DNA of 64,000 nt from Methyloversatilis sp. GTDB taxonomy: Bacteria; Pseudomonadota; Gammaproteobacteria; Burkholderiales; Rhodocyclaceae. The position numbers and the translations under genes were made by a program. The first letter of the stretch is position 1. Every line of letters begins with the position of its first letter. This document shows, in pieces, positions 55,174 to 63,965 of this stretch. The stretch spans positions 171,230 through 235,229 of the forward strand of contig NZ_JAUYRO010000037.1 of NCBI RefSeq assembly GCF_030696805.1. The letters are read 5' to 3'. The notes under the pieces were generated by a model. It worked only from the letters and a program-made list of their open reading frames with translations, was not told where the DNA came from and did no database searches.

Positions 55174-56763
55174 ATGCGCAACCCGCTTTCCACCAGTCTG
55201 TCGGCGCGCCTGCTGGCTGTACTGTTCGTTTCGCTGGGCGCAATTTCGGTCAGCAACACCTCATGGCTGCTGTGGAGCGTGCAGCGCGCCGGCGGGCACG
55301 ACATCCCGCAGCTGCTCGATGCCCGGCTCTCACTCGCGGCCACCGCGTTGTCAGCGGCGGGCAGCGCGCAAGCCACCGCGCAGACGCGCGCACAGCTGGG
55401 CCGGCACCGCATCGGCGACAGCGGCTACCTGGCGCTGCTCGATACCGGCGGCGGCGGGCCGGTGCGCGTCGCGCTGCACCCGGCATGGCAGGGCCACACG
55501 CTGGACGAGGTGGGCGACGAAGCGCTGCGCGGCAGCTTGCGCCAGGCGCTGCAATCGGCCGACGGCGAACTTCACTATCGCGGCGCCGACGGCCGCGCGG
55601 TGATCGCACGCTATCGGCGCCTCGACGACTCGTCGCAGGTGCTGATCGCCGCCGGCCACACCGACGAACTGAACGCCGGCACGACGCGCCTCATCTGGCA
55701 GGTACTGTGCGGCCTGACGGTGAGCGGCCTGCTGCTGGTGGCGATGATGGCGTGGATGTTCCGTCGCGAAGTGTCGCGGCCACTGGGCGAGGCGGTGTTG
55801 GCGATCGACGCCGTGGCCTGCGGCGACCTGACGCGGGCACTGCACTCGCCGCGGCGCGACGAGATCGGCCGCCTGCTCGGCGCCGTCGAGCACATGCGCG
55901 GCGGCCTGGGCGATCTGGTCGGCGCGCTCACGCGCGATGCGCAAACCCTGCGCCAGCGCGCACACCAGCTGTCGGACGCCGCGGCGCAGAGTCGCGAAGG
56001 CGCGCGGCGGCAGGCCGAGGCATCGACGTCGATCGCCGCCTCGGTGCAGCGGATGCACACCGGGCTGGAAGAAATCCGTCACAACGTCGGCGCCGCCAAT
56101 GCCTTCTCCGGGCAGGCGGGCGCCAGTGCGCAGCACGGTGCCGGGGTGATCCACGAAGCGTCGGCGGAAATGCGGGCGATCGCCGGCCATGTCACGCAAT
56201 CTTCGTCCGTGGTCGAGGCGCTGGCGGCGCATTCGGCCAGCGTGGCCGACATCGCCAAGGTGATCAACGCGCTGGCCGACCAGACCAACCTGCTGTCGCT
56301 GAACGCGGCAATCGAGGCGGCGCGCGCTGGCGAACATGGCCGCGGCTTCGCCGTGGTGGCCGACGCGGTGCGCAAGCTGTCGGTATGCACGCGCGAAGCG
56401 ACCGGCCGCATCGGCGCAGTGGTGGCGCGTATCCAGCAGGGCACCGCGGCTTCGGTCGGCACCATGCGCGAAGCGGCGGCCAAGGTCGAAGCCGGCGTCC
56501 GGCTGGCCGGCGACGCGCAGCAGGCGATCACGATGATCACCACCGATGCCGGCCAGGTGGTGCGGCGCATCGCCGACATTTCGGCCTCGCTCGGCGAACA
56601 GGGCCGCGCCAGCACCGAAATATCGCGCGCCGTCGAAACCGTGGCCGACATGGTGGAGCACAACAGCGCCGCCGCCTCACGCGTCGCCGAATCGGCCGTG
56701 GGCATCGAAAAACTCGCCGAAGACGTACTTGGCGCGGTGAAACGCTTCCGCATCACCGCCTGA
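55174..56763 (+). CDS. Methyl-accepting chemotaxis protein
   Basis: A 529-aa chemoreceptor. ATG 55174 follows AGAGGAG. TM1 is at about residues 12-35, a single-Cache-like periplasmic domain at about 40-180 ([40 protein letters not shown]), and TM2 near 190-212 ([14 protein letters not shown]). HAMP follows ([20 protein letters not shown]). The signalling domain has the conserved tip [20 protein letters not shown] followed by [20 protein letters not shown]. The ligand is unknown. No che genes are adjacent. Confidence 0.95.
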   Translation: MRNPLSTSLSARLLAVLFVSLGAISVSNTSWLLWSVQRAGGHDIPQLLDARLSLAATALSAAGSAQATAQTRAQLGRHRIGDSGYLALLDTGGGGPVRVALHPAWQGHTLDEVGDEALRGSLRQALQSADGELHYRGADGRAVIARYRRLDDSSQVLIAAGHTDELNAGTTRLIWQVLCGLTVSGLLLVAMMAWMFRREVSRPLGEAVLAIDAVACGDLTRALHSPRRDEIGRLLGAVEHMRGGLGDLVGALTRDAQTLRQRAHQLSDAAAQSREGARRQAEASTSIAASVQRMHTGLEEIRHNVGAANAFSGQAGASAQHGAGVIHEASAEMRAIAGHVTQSSSVVEALAAHSASVADIAKVINALADQTNLLSLNAAIEAARAGEHGRGFAVVADAVRKLSVCTREATGRIGAVVARIQQGTAASVGTMREAAAKVEAGVRLAGDAQQAITMITTDAGQVVRRIADISASLGEQGRASTEISRAVETVADMVEHNSAAASRVAESAVGIEKLAEDVLGAVKRFRITA

Positions 56764-56800
56764 CGGGTCAGGGGCGGGGAGCGACTTCAGGGCGCGGGCT

Positions 56801-56836
56801 TGTTGGGCATCGCCTGCGGCTCACCCCAACCTACGG
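56801..56836 (-). repeat. GTAG-headed REP-like repeat, copy 1
   Basis: Reverse complement begins CCGTAGGTTGGGGTGAGCCG and ends CGATGCCCAACA. GTTGGG and CCCAAC at its ends give internal dyad symmetry. Confidence 0.8.
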
Positions 56837-56904
56837 AGGGCGATTTCTTTTGCGATGCCGGGGGTGGGGGACCCGCTGCGGCGTCTCTGGTCGTGGCGCG
56901 AGGG

Positions 56905-56940
56905 TGTTGGGCATCGCCTGCGGCTCACCCCAACCTACGG
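56905..56940 (-). repeat. GTAG-headed REP-like repeat, copy 2
   Basis: Identical over 36 bp to copy 1, same orientation, 68 bp further on. Confidence 0.8.
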
Positions 56941-56966
56941 ATGGGGGTTACTTTTGCGTTGCCAGC

Positions 56967-56996
56967 CCGTAGGTTGGGGTGAGCCGCAGGCGATCG
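56967..56996 (+). repeat. GTAG-headed REP-like repeat, copy 3 (inverted)
   Basis: CCGTAGGTTGGGGTGAGCCG then CAGGCGAT, in the opposite orientation to copies 1 and 2; it diverges at the distal CCCAAC end. Confidence 0.75.
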
Positions 56997-57037
56997 CGAT
57001 CCGCTGCCGGGATTGTGCAAGTCCCGGGTTTGCCCGC

Positions 57038-57073
57038 CCGTAGGCTGGGGTGAGCCGCAGGCGATGCCCAACA
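57038..57073 (+). repeat. GTAG-headed REP-like repeat, copy 4 (inverted)
   Basis: Full 36-bp copy with one T-to-C change (GTAGGCTGGGG). It can pair with copies 1 or 2 to form long hairpins. Confidence 0.8.
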
Positions 57074-57085
57074 TCTGGGTCGTGA

Positions 57086-58009
57086 CTACAGTTCGGCCAG
57101 TGCCCTCACGTGCTCGGTCACGCTGCGGCCCAGTGCCGACAGCGCGTAGCCCCCCTCGAGCATCGATACGACACGGCCTTGGCAGTGCACCTGCGCGAAC
57201 TTCAGCAGTTGCGTGGTCACCCACGCGTAATCCGCCTCGACCAGGCCAAGCGAAGCCATGTCGTCTTCGTAGTGCGCGTCGAAGCCAGCCGAAATGAACA
57301 ACATCTGCGGGGCGAATTCCTGCAGCCGCGGCAGCCAGCGCGTACTGACCGCCTCGCGGAAGGCCTCGCCGCGGGTGCCGGCGGGCAGCGGCACGTTGCA
57401 CAGATTGCCGGCGAGAGGTTTGTCGCCCGAGTAGGGATAGAACGGGTGCTGGAAGATGCTTACCATCAACATGCGTTCGTCGCCGGCGACGATGTTTTCG
57501 GTGCCGTTGCCGTGATGCACGTCGAAATCGATGATGGCGACCCGCTCCAGTCCGTGCACTTCAAGCGCATGGCGGGCGGCGACGGCAATGTTGTTGAAGA
57601 AGCAGAAGCCCATCGCGCGGCCGAATTCGGCATGGTGGCCGGGCGGGCGCACGGCGCAGAAAGCGTTGCTGGCCTGCCCCGACAGTACCAGGTCGGTGGC
57701 GTGGACGCCGGCGCCGGCGGCACGCAGCGCGGCACGCAGCGTGCCGGGGCACATGGCGGTGTCCGGATCGAGGTGCACGATGCCGCTGGCGGGTGCCTGA
57801 TCGAACACCTGCCGGACATGGGCGGCCGAATGCGCGCGCTCGAGGGCTTCGACGCCGGCCAGCGGCGCATCGTGGTGCGCCAGGCACACGTCGAGTCCGC
57901 TGGCGATAAGACGGTCCTGAATCGCGCACAGCCGATCCGGGCATTCGGGATGGTGCGAGCCCATGTCATGCAGCGCGCACTCGGGATGTGTAATGTATGC
58001 GGTGGTCAC
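57086..58009 (-). CDS. Histone deacetylase-like amidohydrolase
   Basis: A 307-aa class II-type HDAC fold with GTG start at 58009 preceded by GGAGG. Motifs: RPPGHHAEFGRAMGFCFFNN with the tandem His, AIIDFDVHHGNGTENI and ISAGFDAHYEDD for zinc ligation. Bacterial members deacetylate polyamines or acetyl-lysine on enzymes such as acyl-CoA synthetases; the target here is unknown. It is convergent with the chemoreceptor gene and divergent from moxR. Confidence 0.92.
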   Translation of the reverse strand: MTTAYITHPECALHDMGSHHPECPDRLCAIQDRLIASGLDVCLAHHDAPLAGVEALERAHSAAHVRQVFDQAPASGIVHLDPDTAMCPGTLRAALRAAGAGVHATDLVLSGQASNAFCAVRPPGHHAEFGRAMGFCFFNNIAVAARHALEVHGLERVAIIDFDVHHGNGTENIVAGDERMLMVSIFQHPFYPYSGDKPLAGNLCNVPLPAGTRGEAFREAVSTRWLPRLQEFAPQMLFISAGFDAHYEDDMASLGLVEADYAWVTTQLLKFAQVHCQGRVVSMLEGGYALSALGRSVTEHVRALAEL

Positions 58010-58126
58010 CGCGCCTCCTCCATTTTTGCAGTGTGCAATGCAACCCTGCCTCTGCGTGCCGTGTCACACCGCGTGAATTGAATCGTGCCCTGCATTATCC
58101 CGCCACACCTTAACCCACCTCAAGCC

Positions 58127-59038
58127 ATGTCCGATCCCCGTGCCGTTGTCGATGCCGCGTCCACCCTCATTCTCGGCAAGCGCAGCCGGCTCGAGCTGGC
58201 GCTGACCTGCCTGATTGCGGGCGGTCACCTGCTGATCGAGGATGTGCCCGGCACCGGCAAGACCACCCTCGCCCACGTGATGGCGCGCCTGCTCGGGCTC
58301 GATTTCCGCCGCGTGCAATTTACCAGCGACCTCTTGCCGGCGGACATTCTCGGCGTGTCGGTGTTCGAACGCGAAACCGGCGCCTTCCGCTTCCACCCCG
58401 GCCCGGTATTCACCCAGGTGCTGCTTGCCGACGAGGTGAACCGCGCCACGCCGCGCACGCAGAGTGCGCTGCTCGAGGCGATGGAAGAACACCAGGTCAG
58501 CGTCGAAGGCGAAACGCGCCCGCTGCCCGAACCCTTCTTTGTGATCGCCACGCAGAACCCGGCCAGCCAGATCGGCACCTATCCGCTGCCTGAATCGCAG
58601 CTCGACCGCTTCATGATGCGCATCACCATGGGCTATCCCGATCCGGCGGCCGAACGCGCACTGCTGACCGGCCGCGACCGGCGCAGCCTGCTGGCCGACC
58701 TGGCGCCGGTGGCCGACGCCGCGACGCTGACCGCCTGGCGCACGCGGGCCGAAGGCATTCATGTCAGCGATGCGCTGATCGATTACGTTCAGGCGCTGAT
58801 CGCCTACACGCGTACCGGCGGCGCCTACCGGCTCGGTCTGAGTCCGCGTGCCGGGCTGGCGCTGCTGGCCGCGGCGCGCGCCCGCGCGCTGCTCGATGCA
58901 CGCAACCACGTGCTGCCGGAAGACGTGCAGGCGGTGATGCCGGCGGTCGCGCTGCACCGGCTGCCGATGCTCGAGCAGCCGGCCAGTCACGACGATGCCG
59001 CCCGCCATCTGCTGCAGGCGGTTGCGCTGCCGGTCTGA
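58127..59038 (+). CDS. MoxR family AAA+ ATPase
   Basis: A 303-aa AAA+ protein from ATG 58127. Walker A is EDVPGTGKTTLAHVMARL, Walker B QVLLADEVNRATPRTQSALL, followed by FVIATQNPASQIGTYPLPES (sensor 1) and RLGLSPRAGLALLAAARA (sensor 2). MoxR proteins are chaperone-like activators. The stop overlaps the DUF58 gene start (TGATG). MoxR-DUF58-TgpA sets are widespread. Confidence 0.93.
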   Translation: MSDPRAVVDAASTLILGKRSRLELALTCLIAGGHLLIEDVPGTGKTTLAHVMARLLGLDFRRVQFTSDLLPADILGVSVFERETGAFRFHPGPVFTQVLLADEVNRATPRTQSALLEAMEEHQVSVEGETRPLPEPFFVIATQNPASQIGTYPLPESQLDRFMMRITMGYPDPAAERALLTGRDRRSLLADLAPVADAATLTAWRTRAEGIHVSDALIDYVQALIAYTRTGGAYRLGLSPRAGLALLAAARARALLDARNHVLPEDVQAVMPAVALHRLPMLEQPASHDDAARHLLQAVALPV

Positions 59039-59991
59039 TGCGGGAAGCGATCCGCCGCTGGCTGGCCACATTGGGCGGCTCGCCCGCGCTGCCGCTGACC
59101 CTTGATCGTCGCCGCATTTTCGTGCTGCCGACCGGGCCGGGTCTGGCCTTCGGCTGTGCGCTGCTTGCCATGCTGCTGACCGCGATCAACTACACGCTGA
59201 GCCTGGGCTTCGCACTGGTATTCATGCTGGCTGGCCTGGGTCAGGTCGCGCTGCTGCACGCCTTTCGCAACCTGTACGCGCTGAAGCTTCGCGAAACCGT
59301 GCCGGAGCCGGTGTTCGCCGGCCAGCATGCAGGCTTCCCGCTGTGGCTGGACAACGATGCCAGCCGGCCGCGGCCGGCGCTGCAGCTGACCATGGCCGGT
59401 GCCGATCCGGTCACGATAGATCTTGAGCCAAAGCAGAGTCGGGCCGTGTTGCTGCACGTGCCGACGACACGGCGCGGCTGGCTGTCGCCGGCGCGCGTCA
59501 CGCTGAACACCCGCTACCCGCTGGGCCTGATCCGCGCCTGGTCGTACGCGAAGCCGGCCCAGCGCTGTCTGGTGCTGCCACGACCGGAAATCGACCGACC
59601 GCCGCTGCCGGCCACGGCGGCCGGTGAGGCGGGCCTGCGGCCGCGCGGCGACGGCAGCGAGGAATTTGCCAGCCTGCGCGACCACCGCGCTGCCGATTCG
59701 CCGCGCCACGTGGCGTGGAAAACCTCGGCTCGCACGCCGGATGCGCCGCTGCTGACCAAACAGTTCGAAGGCAGCGACGGCGGCGACCTGTGGCTGGACC
59801 TCGCCCAGCTGCCCGCTACGCTGTCGCTCGAACAGCAGCTGTCGCGGCTGACCGGCTGGGTGATCGACGCCGACGCCGCCGGACTGCATTACGGGCTGGC
59901 GTTGCCGGGCACGCGCATCGCGCCGTCCAGCGGACCGGCACACCGAGCGCGCGCGCTGCGCGCGCTCGCACTGCACGGGCTGCCAACATGA
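59038..59991 (+). CDS. DUF58 membrane protein of the MoxR-TgpA set
   Basis: A 317-aa protein with two hydrophobic segments near residues 40-80 (GLAFGCALLAMLLTAINYTL, ALVFMLAGLGQVALLHAF). The DUF58 core lies at about 195-230 (GDGSEEFASLRDHRAADSPR, HVAWKTSAR). It likely partners the MoxR ATPase. It overlaps both neighbours by 1-4 bp. The biochemical role is unknown; DUF58 folds are von Willebrand A-like. Confidence 0.88.
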   Translation: MREAIRRWLATLGGSPALPLTLDRRRIFVLPTGPGLAFGCALLAMLLTAINYTLSLGFALVFMLAGLGQVALLHAFRNLYALKLRETVPEPVFAGQHAGFPLWLDNDASRPRPALQLTMAGADPVTIDLEPKQSRAVLLHVPTTRRGWLSPARVTLNTRYPLGLIRAWSYAKPAQRCLVLPRPEIDRPPLPATAAGEAGLRPRGDGSEEFASLRDHRAADSPRHVAWKTSARTPDAPLLTKQFEGSDGGDLWLDLAQLPATLSLEQQLSRLTGWVIDADAAGLHYGLALPGTRIAPSSGPAHRARALRALALHGLPT

Positions 59992-61976
59992 AGTGGCGCC
60001 GCACGACCGCGCCCAGGGTGGCGGCTGAACCCCTTGATCAGTCGCGCATCGCCTGGCTGATGGCAGTCGCCGCCTGCGCGCTGGTGCCGCACGGCTCGCA
60101 CCTGCCGGGCTGGCTCATCGCGGTCGCGGCCCTGCTGTTCACGTGGCGGCTGGCGCAGTGGAAGCTGGGCTGGCCGGGCGCCAGCGGTCTGGTCAAGCTG
60201 CTGGTGGTGATCGCCTGCTGCGCCGGCGTGTCGCTCACCTTCGGCCGCCTGTTCGGCCGCGAACCCGGCGTGGCGCTGCTGACGCTGATGCTGGTGCTCA
60301 AGCTGCACGAATTGCGCAGCACGCGCGACGGCCACACCGTCGTGCTGCTCGGCTATTTCATGTTGCTGACCGCCTTTCTGTATTCGCAGACACCGGCCAT
60401 GGCGGCCGCGCTCGGCGTGTCGATGACCGTCATCACGGCGGCGTTGATCGCACTCACCGGCCCGCCGGCCGCGCCGCGCGCACTGCTGCGCCATGCCGCA
60501 TGGATGATGGCGCAGGCGCTGCCCTTCATGCTGGTGCTGTTCGTACTGTTCCCGCGTGTGCCCGGCCCGCTGTGGGGCCTGCCGCTCGACGCCTACAGCG
60601 GCACGTCGGGGCTGTCCGACTCCATGTCGCCGGGCTCGATTTCGCAGCTGAGCCTGTCCGGCGCCATTGCCTTTCGCGTGCGCTTCGAAGGCGATGCGCC
60701 GCCGGCACGCGATCTGTACTGGCGCGGCCCGGTACTGAGCGCCTTCGACGGCCGCACCTGGCGGCAGGGCAGCAGCGCGCAGCGCATCGGCGATGGCGTG
60801 CCACACACGGTACCCGGGCGTCCGCTGGGCTATGAAGTCACACTCGAGCCGCACAACCGGAACTGGCTGTTCGCACTCGAAACCGTCACCACACTGCCGG
60901 CCGGCGTGCGGGTGAGCGACGACTGGCAGTTGTTCGGTCGCGATGGCGTGCGCACCCGGCGGCGCGACCGCTTCGAATCGGTGCTCGGTGCGCGACCGGG
61001 CATCGAGGAATGGAGCGGTCATCTCGACGCGGCCCGCCAGCTGCCGCGCGACGGCAATCCGCGCGCCCGGCAACTGGCGCAGACGCTGCGCGCCGACTCA
61101 CCGGCCGACACCGTGGAGGCCGGCCTGCGGCTGTTCCGGCGCGAAGCCTTCGTCTACACGCTGACGCCGCCGCTGCTCGGTGACGACGGCATAGACGCCT
61201 TCCTGTTCGACACCCGGCGCGGCTTCTGCGAGCACTACGCCGGCGCCTTCGTGTTCCTGATGCGCGCCGCCGGGCTGCCGGCGCGCGTCGTGACCGGATA
61301 TCAGGGCGGCGAACGCAACGAGGTCGACGACTACGTCGTGGTGCGCCAGTCCGACGCCCACGCGTGGGCCGAGGTGTGGCTCAAGGGCGAAGGATGGCGG
61401 CGCGTCGATCCAACCGCCGCCATCCTGCCGTCGCGCATCGAACGCGGTCTGGCCGACCTGCCGGCCGGCGAACCCGTCCCCTTCGTGGCGCGCGTCGATC
61501 TGGGCTGGCTGCGCTCGCTGCGCCACCAGTGGGAGGCCGCCAACAATGCGTGGAACCAGTGGGTGTTGTCGTACGACCAGCAGAAACAGCGCGAACTGCT
61601 GAGCCGGCTCGGCATGTCGCAGCCCGACTGGCGGCTGATGACGATCTGGCTGGCGTCGCTGTGCGCGCTGTTTGCCACCGCGCTGACATTGTGGGCAATG
61701 CGCCGCAGCGTGTCGGCCGATGCGCTGGCGCGCGCGTGGAGCGGGGTCGACCGCGCATTGCGCCCGGCCGGCCTGGGCCGCGAAGCATGGGAAGGGCCGC
61801 TCGACTACGCGGCACGGATCGGCCGGCTGCGCCCCGATCTGGCACCCGTGCTTTCTCAGGCGTGTAGACTTTATGCCGACGCCCGCTATGGCGCGGTCCC
61901 GCCCGCCGCTGCGACCCGCGAACTCAAGGCCTGCGCCCGCGCGCTGCGCCGCCAACGCACTCCACCCCGCCCATGA
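59988..61976 (+). CDS. tgpA: TgpA-like membrane transglutaminase (DUF3488/DUF4129)
   Basis: A 662-aa protein. Six TM helices occupy about residues 20-185. A periplasmic transglutaminase-like domain follows, with catalytic cysteine in TRRGFCEHYAGAFVFLMRAA, histidine in DAHAWAEVWLKGEGW and aspartate in RVDPTAA. One TM helix is near 552-572 (LMTIWLASLCALFATALTLW), followed by a cytoplasmic DUF4129 tail. Start ATG 59988 overlaps the DUF58 stop. In Pseudomonas TgpA is essential for envelope integrity; substrate unknown. Confidence 0.9.
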   Translation: MKWRRTTAPRVAAEPLDQSRIAWLMAVAACALVPHGSHLPGWLIAVAALLFTWRLAQWKLGWPGASGLVKLLVVIACCAGVSLTFGRLFGREPGVALLTLMLVLKLHELRSTRDGHTVVLLGYFMLLTAFLYSQTPAMAAALGVSMTVITAALIALTGPPAAPRALLRHAAWMMAQALPFMLVLFVLFPRVPGPLWGLPLDAYSGTSGLSDSMSPGSISQLSLSGAIAFRVRFEGDAPPARDLYWRGPVLSAFDGRTWRQGSSAQRIGDGVPHTVPGRPLGYEVTLEPHNRNWLFALETVTTLPAGVRVSDDWQLFGRDGVRTRRRDRFESVLGARPGIEEWSGHLDAARQLPRDGNPRARQLAQTLRADSPADTVEAGLRLFRREAFVYTLTPPLLGDDGIDAFLFDTRRGFCEHYAGAFVFLMRAAGLPARVVTGYQGGERNEVDDYVVVRQSDAHAWAEVWLKGEGWRRVDPTAAILPSRIERGLADLPAGEPVPFVARVDLGWLRSLRHQWEAANNAWNQWVLSYDQQKQRELLSRLGMSQPDWRLMTIWLASLCALFATALTLWAMRRSVSADALARAWSGVDRALRPAGLGREAWEGPLDYAARIGRLRPDLAPVLSQACRLYADARYGAVPPAAATRELKACARALRRQRTPPRP

Positions 61977-62995
61977 CCTCACGCTTCACTTCAGACGCCT
62001 TTTCACGGCGCTCTTTCATGCTCGGCAGCGTGGCACTGATCGCCTCCAGCCGTTTGCCGGCGCAGACCCCGGGCACAGCCGGCTTTGCCAGCCGCGAAGA
62101 CGTGCGCGCCTTCTGCGCCGAACTGGCCGGCGCGCATGGCTTCGACCCGGGCTGGCTGCTGACGCAGTTCGAACCGGTGCAGCCGCAACCGAAGGTGATC
62201 GAACTGATCCGCCCGCCGACGAAGCCCGGCGTGCGCTCGTGGCAGCGCTACCGCGGCCGCTTCGTCGAGCCGCTGCGCATCCGTGAAGGCCGCGCCTTCA
62301 TGGACGAATACGCCACAACGCTGGCGCGCGCCGAACAGCAGTACGGCGTGCCGCCACACGTGGTCACCGCGATCATCGGCGTCGAAACGATCTATGGCCG
62401 CCACACCGGCAACTTCCCGGTCATCGGCGCGCTGGCCACGCTGGCGTTCGATTACCCGCCGCGCGCCGAACTGTTCCGGCGCGAACTGGGCGAGCTGTTC
62501 CTGCTGGCGCGCGACCAGAACCGCGATGTGGCCAGCTATCGCGGCTCCTATGCCGGCGCACTCGGTTACCCTCAATTCCTTCCCAGCAGCTGGCGTCGTT
62601 ATGCGGTTGATTTCGACAATGACGGCCGCGTGGACCTGATCGGCAGCCCGATCGACGCCATCGGCAGCGTTGCCGCCTACCTGAAGGAACACGGCTGGGA
62701 GCCGGGCGAGCCGGTGGTGCAGCGCATCCTGGTCGACAGCAGCACGGTTGCGCCGCTGATTGAATCCGGCATCGAGCCGGTACTCGATACCGATCGACTG
62801 CTGGCCAGCGGCATCCGCCCGCTCGGCCGTGAGCTGATTTCGAAGCCGGCGGCCGTGGTCGATCTGATCACACCGGATGCGCCGACCGAATACTGGCTGG
62901 GCTTCAGGAATTTCTATGTAATCACCCGCTACAACAAATCGAGCTTCTACGCGATGGCCGTGCATCAGCTGAGCGAGGCGCTGGCGCGTGGCTGA
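61973..62995 (+). CDS. mltB: Membrane-bound lytic murein transglycosylase B
   Basis: A 340-aa protein. It starts with a twin-arginine-like signal (FSRRSFMLGSVALIASS). The MltB catalytic glutamate is in AIIGVETIYGRHTGNFP, followed by LDYP-type FDYPPRAELFRRELGE, GSYAGALGYPQFLPSSWRRY, and DFDNDGRVDLIGSPIDAIGS. It cleaves peptidoglycan glycan strands non-hydrolytically. ATGA overlap with tgpA puts a wall hydrolase in the MoxR-DUF58-TgpA operon. Confidence 0.93.
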   Translation: MTSRFTSDAFSRRSFMLGSVALIASSRLPAQTPGTAGFASREDVRAFCAELAGAHGFDPGWLLTQFEPVQPQPKVIELIRPPTKPGVRSWQRYRGRFVEPLRIREGRAFMDEYATTLARAEQQYGVPPHVVTAIIGVETIYGRHTGNFPVIGALATLAFDYPPRAELFRRELGELFLLARDQNRDVASYRGSYAGALGYPQFLPSSWRRYAVDFDNDGRVDLIGSPIDAIGSVAAYLKEHGWEPGEPVVQRILVDSSTVAPLIESGIEPVLDTDRLLASGIRPLGRELISKPAAVVDLITPDAPTEYWLGFRNFYVITRYNKSSFYAMAVHQLSEALARG

Positions 62996-63041
62996 CCAGC
63001 GCCCGTGCAGTCGCCGCCGGTACTCGAATCGGACCCTGACC

Positions 63042-63434
63042 ATGACCATGACCCGCCTGCTGCTCTCCGCCATGCTGGGCGCCCTGCTCGGCTCCCCCTC
63101 GGTCGCCGACGACACGTCGTTGACCGGCCGCTGGACAGGCGACTACAAGACCGACGAAGGCATCGACCGCGAAGCGGAATTTGTCGTGACGGAAAGCGGC
63201 GCGACCTGGACCGGCAAGCCCAAGGGCAGCGCCGGCCGGCAGAATCCGTGCTTCAACCGCGCCTTTGCGGTGCTCATCGAAGGCGATTCAGACGGCGCGC
63301 TGTCGCTGTGGGTCAAGGCGAGCCAGGCCTTGCCGCTGTGCAAGGACCTGCGGCTGCAGCTGACCCGGGTGTCGCCGACCCGGCTCGAAGGCCGGTTCAA
63401 ATCAGGCGCGCCGGTCTGGCTGGAAAGACGCTGA
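63042..63434 (+). CDS. Small secreted protein of unknown function
   Basis: About 130 aa with a signal peptide (MTMTRLLLSAMLGALLGS, cleavage near VAD). Start 63042 or 63048. The mature part (LTGRWTGDYKTDEGIDREAE, ESGATWTGKPKGSAGRQNPC) suggests a small beta-rich domain with two cysteines (NPCFN and LPLCKD). I do not recognise a family. It follows mltB by 46 bp and could be in the same operon. Confidence 0.65.
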   Translation: MTMTRLLLSAMLGALLGSPSVADDTSLTGRWTGDYKTDEGIDREAEFVVTESGATWTGKPKGSAGRQNPCFNRAFAVLIEGDSDGALSLWVKASQALPLCKDLRLQLTRVSPTRLEGRFKSGAPVWLERR

Positions 63435-63488
63435 GTTCAGCACGCTCTGCAGCAAATCCCCGTGCAGCAAGGCATGGCACCGCCGGGC

Positions 63489-63517
63489 TTGACCCGCGCA
63501 TTGAATGAAACCATTAT
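63489..63517 (+). promoter_or_regulatory. Promoter upstream of guanidine riboswitch
   Basis: TTGACC (63489-63494) and CATTAT (63512-63517) are separated by 17 bp, a plausible sigma-70 promoter placing transcription start just before the first riboswitch hairpin. A GAATGAA...TTCATTC inverted repeat (63503-63523) overlaps it. Confidence 0.45.
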
Positions 63518-63534
63518 TCATTCCATGCAACTTG

Positions 63535-63581
63535 GCGCCGGGACGACCCGGTCGCCTTCTTTCTTCCGGGGACGGCCCCGG
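63535..63581 (+). promoter_or_regulatory. Guanidine-II (mini-ykkC) riboswitch
   Basis: Two GC stems with ACGR tetraloops lie in tandem: CCGGG-ACGA-CCCGG at 63538-63551 and CCGGGG-ACGG-CCCCGG at 63566-63581, joined by a 14-nt pyrimidine-rich linker. This is the defining mini-ykkC pattern, which binds one guanidinium per hairpin. The GGAG ribosome binding site follows at 63587-63590 and the sugE start at 63600, so it likely controls translation initiation. Confidence 0.9.
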
Positions 63582-63599
63582 ATGTCCGGAGCATTCATC

Positions 63600-63917
63600 A
63601 TGGCGTGGGTCATCCTTTTCATCGCGGGTCTGTTCGAGGTCGCCTGGGCGATCGGTCTGAAATACACCGATGGATTCAGCAAGTTGTGGCCGTCGGTCGG
63701 CACGGCGGCCGCCATGCTGATCAGCGTGGTGCTGCTCGGACTCGCCATGCGAACGCTGCCGGTCGGCACCGCCTATGCGGTATGGACCGGCATCGGCGCA
63801 GTCGGCACCGTCATCCTGGGCATCGTGCTGTTCGGCGATCCGGCCAATGCGGCGCGTCTGGCCTGCGTTGCACTGATCGTCGCCGGCATCCTCGGACTGA
63901 AGCTCACGTCGGCCTGA
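63600..63917 (+). CDS. sugE: Guanidinium exporter SugE/Gdx (SMR family)
   Basis: A 105-aa four-TM small multidrug resistance protein: [20 protein letters not shown], with the essential Glu13, [13 protein letters not shown], and [20 protein letters not shown]. It follows the SugE rather than the EmrE subtype. Gdx proteins exchange guanidinium for protons. A guanidine-II riboswitch just upstream supports the substrate. Confidence 0.95.
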   Translation: MAWVILFIAGLFEVAWAIGLKYTDGFSKLWPSVGTAAAMLISVVLLGLAMRTLPVGTAYAVWTGIGAVGTVILGIVLFGDPANAARLACVALIVAGILGLKLTSA

Positions 63918-63939
63918 GTGCCGCGGCGGGAGTTCTGGC

Positions 63940-63965
63940 TGTGGGAGCGGCGGCCTCGCCGCGAT
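63940..63965 (+). repeat. GTGG-headed REP-like element, single copy
   Basis: TGTGGGAGCGGCGGCCTCGC then CGCGAT matches the 26-nt element at 21411-21436 in head and tail, with changes only in the hairpin loop. It follows the sugE stop by 22 bp. Confidence 0.75.

Larger units (their letters stand above)
56764..57085. other. 322-bp repeat-bearing gap between convergent genes
   Basis: No gene is visible. The region is made largely of four copies of a 30-36 bp GTAG-headed element (56801-56836, 56905-56940, 56967-56996, 57038-57073) with similar TTTTGCG-containing spacers after the first two copies. Confidence 0.8.

Noticed and set aside
56801..57073. CRISPR array
   Set aside because: Repeats occur in both orientations with unequal spacers and no cas genes are present.
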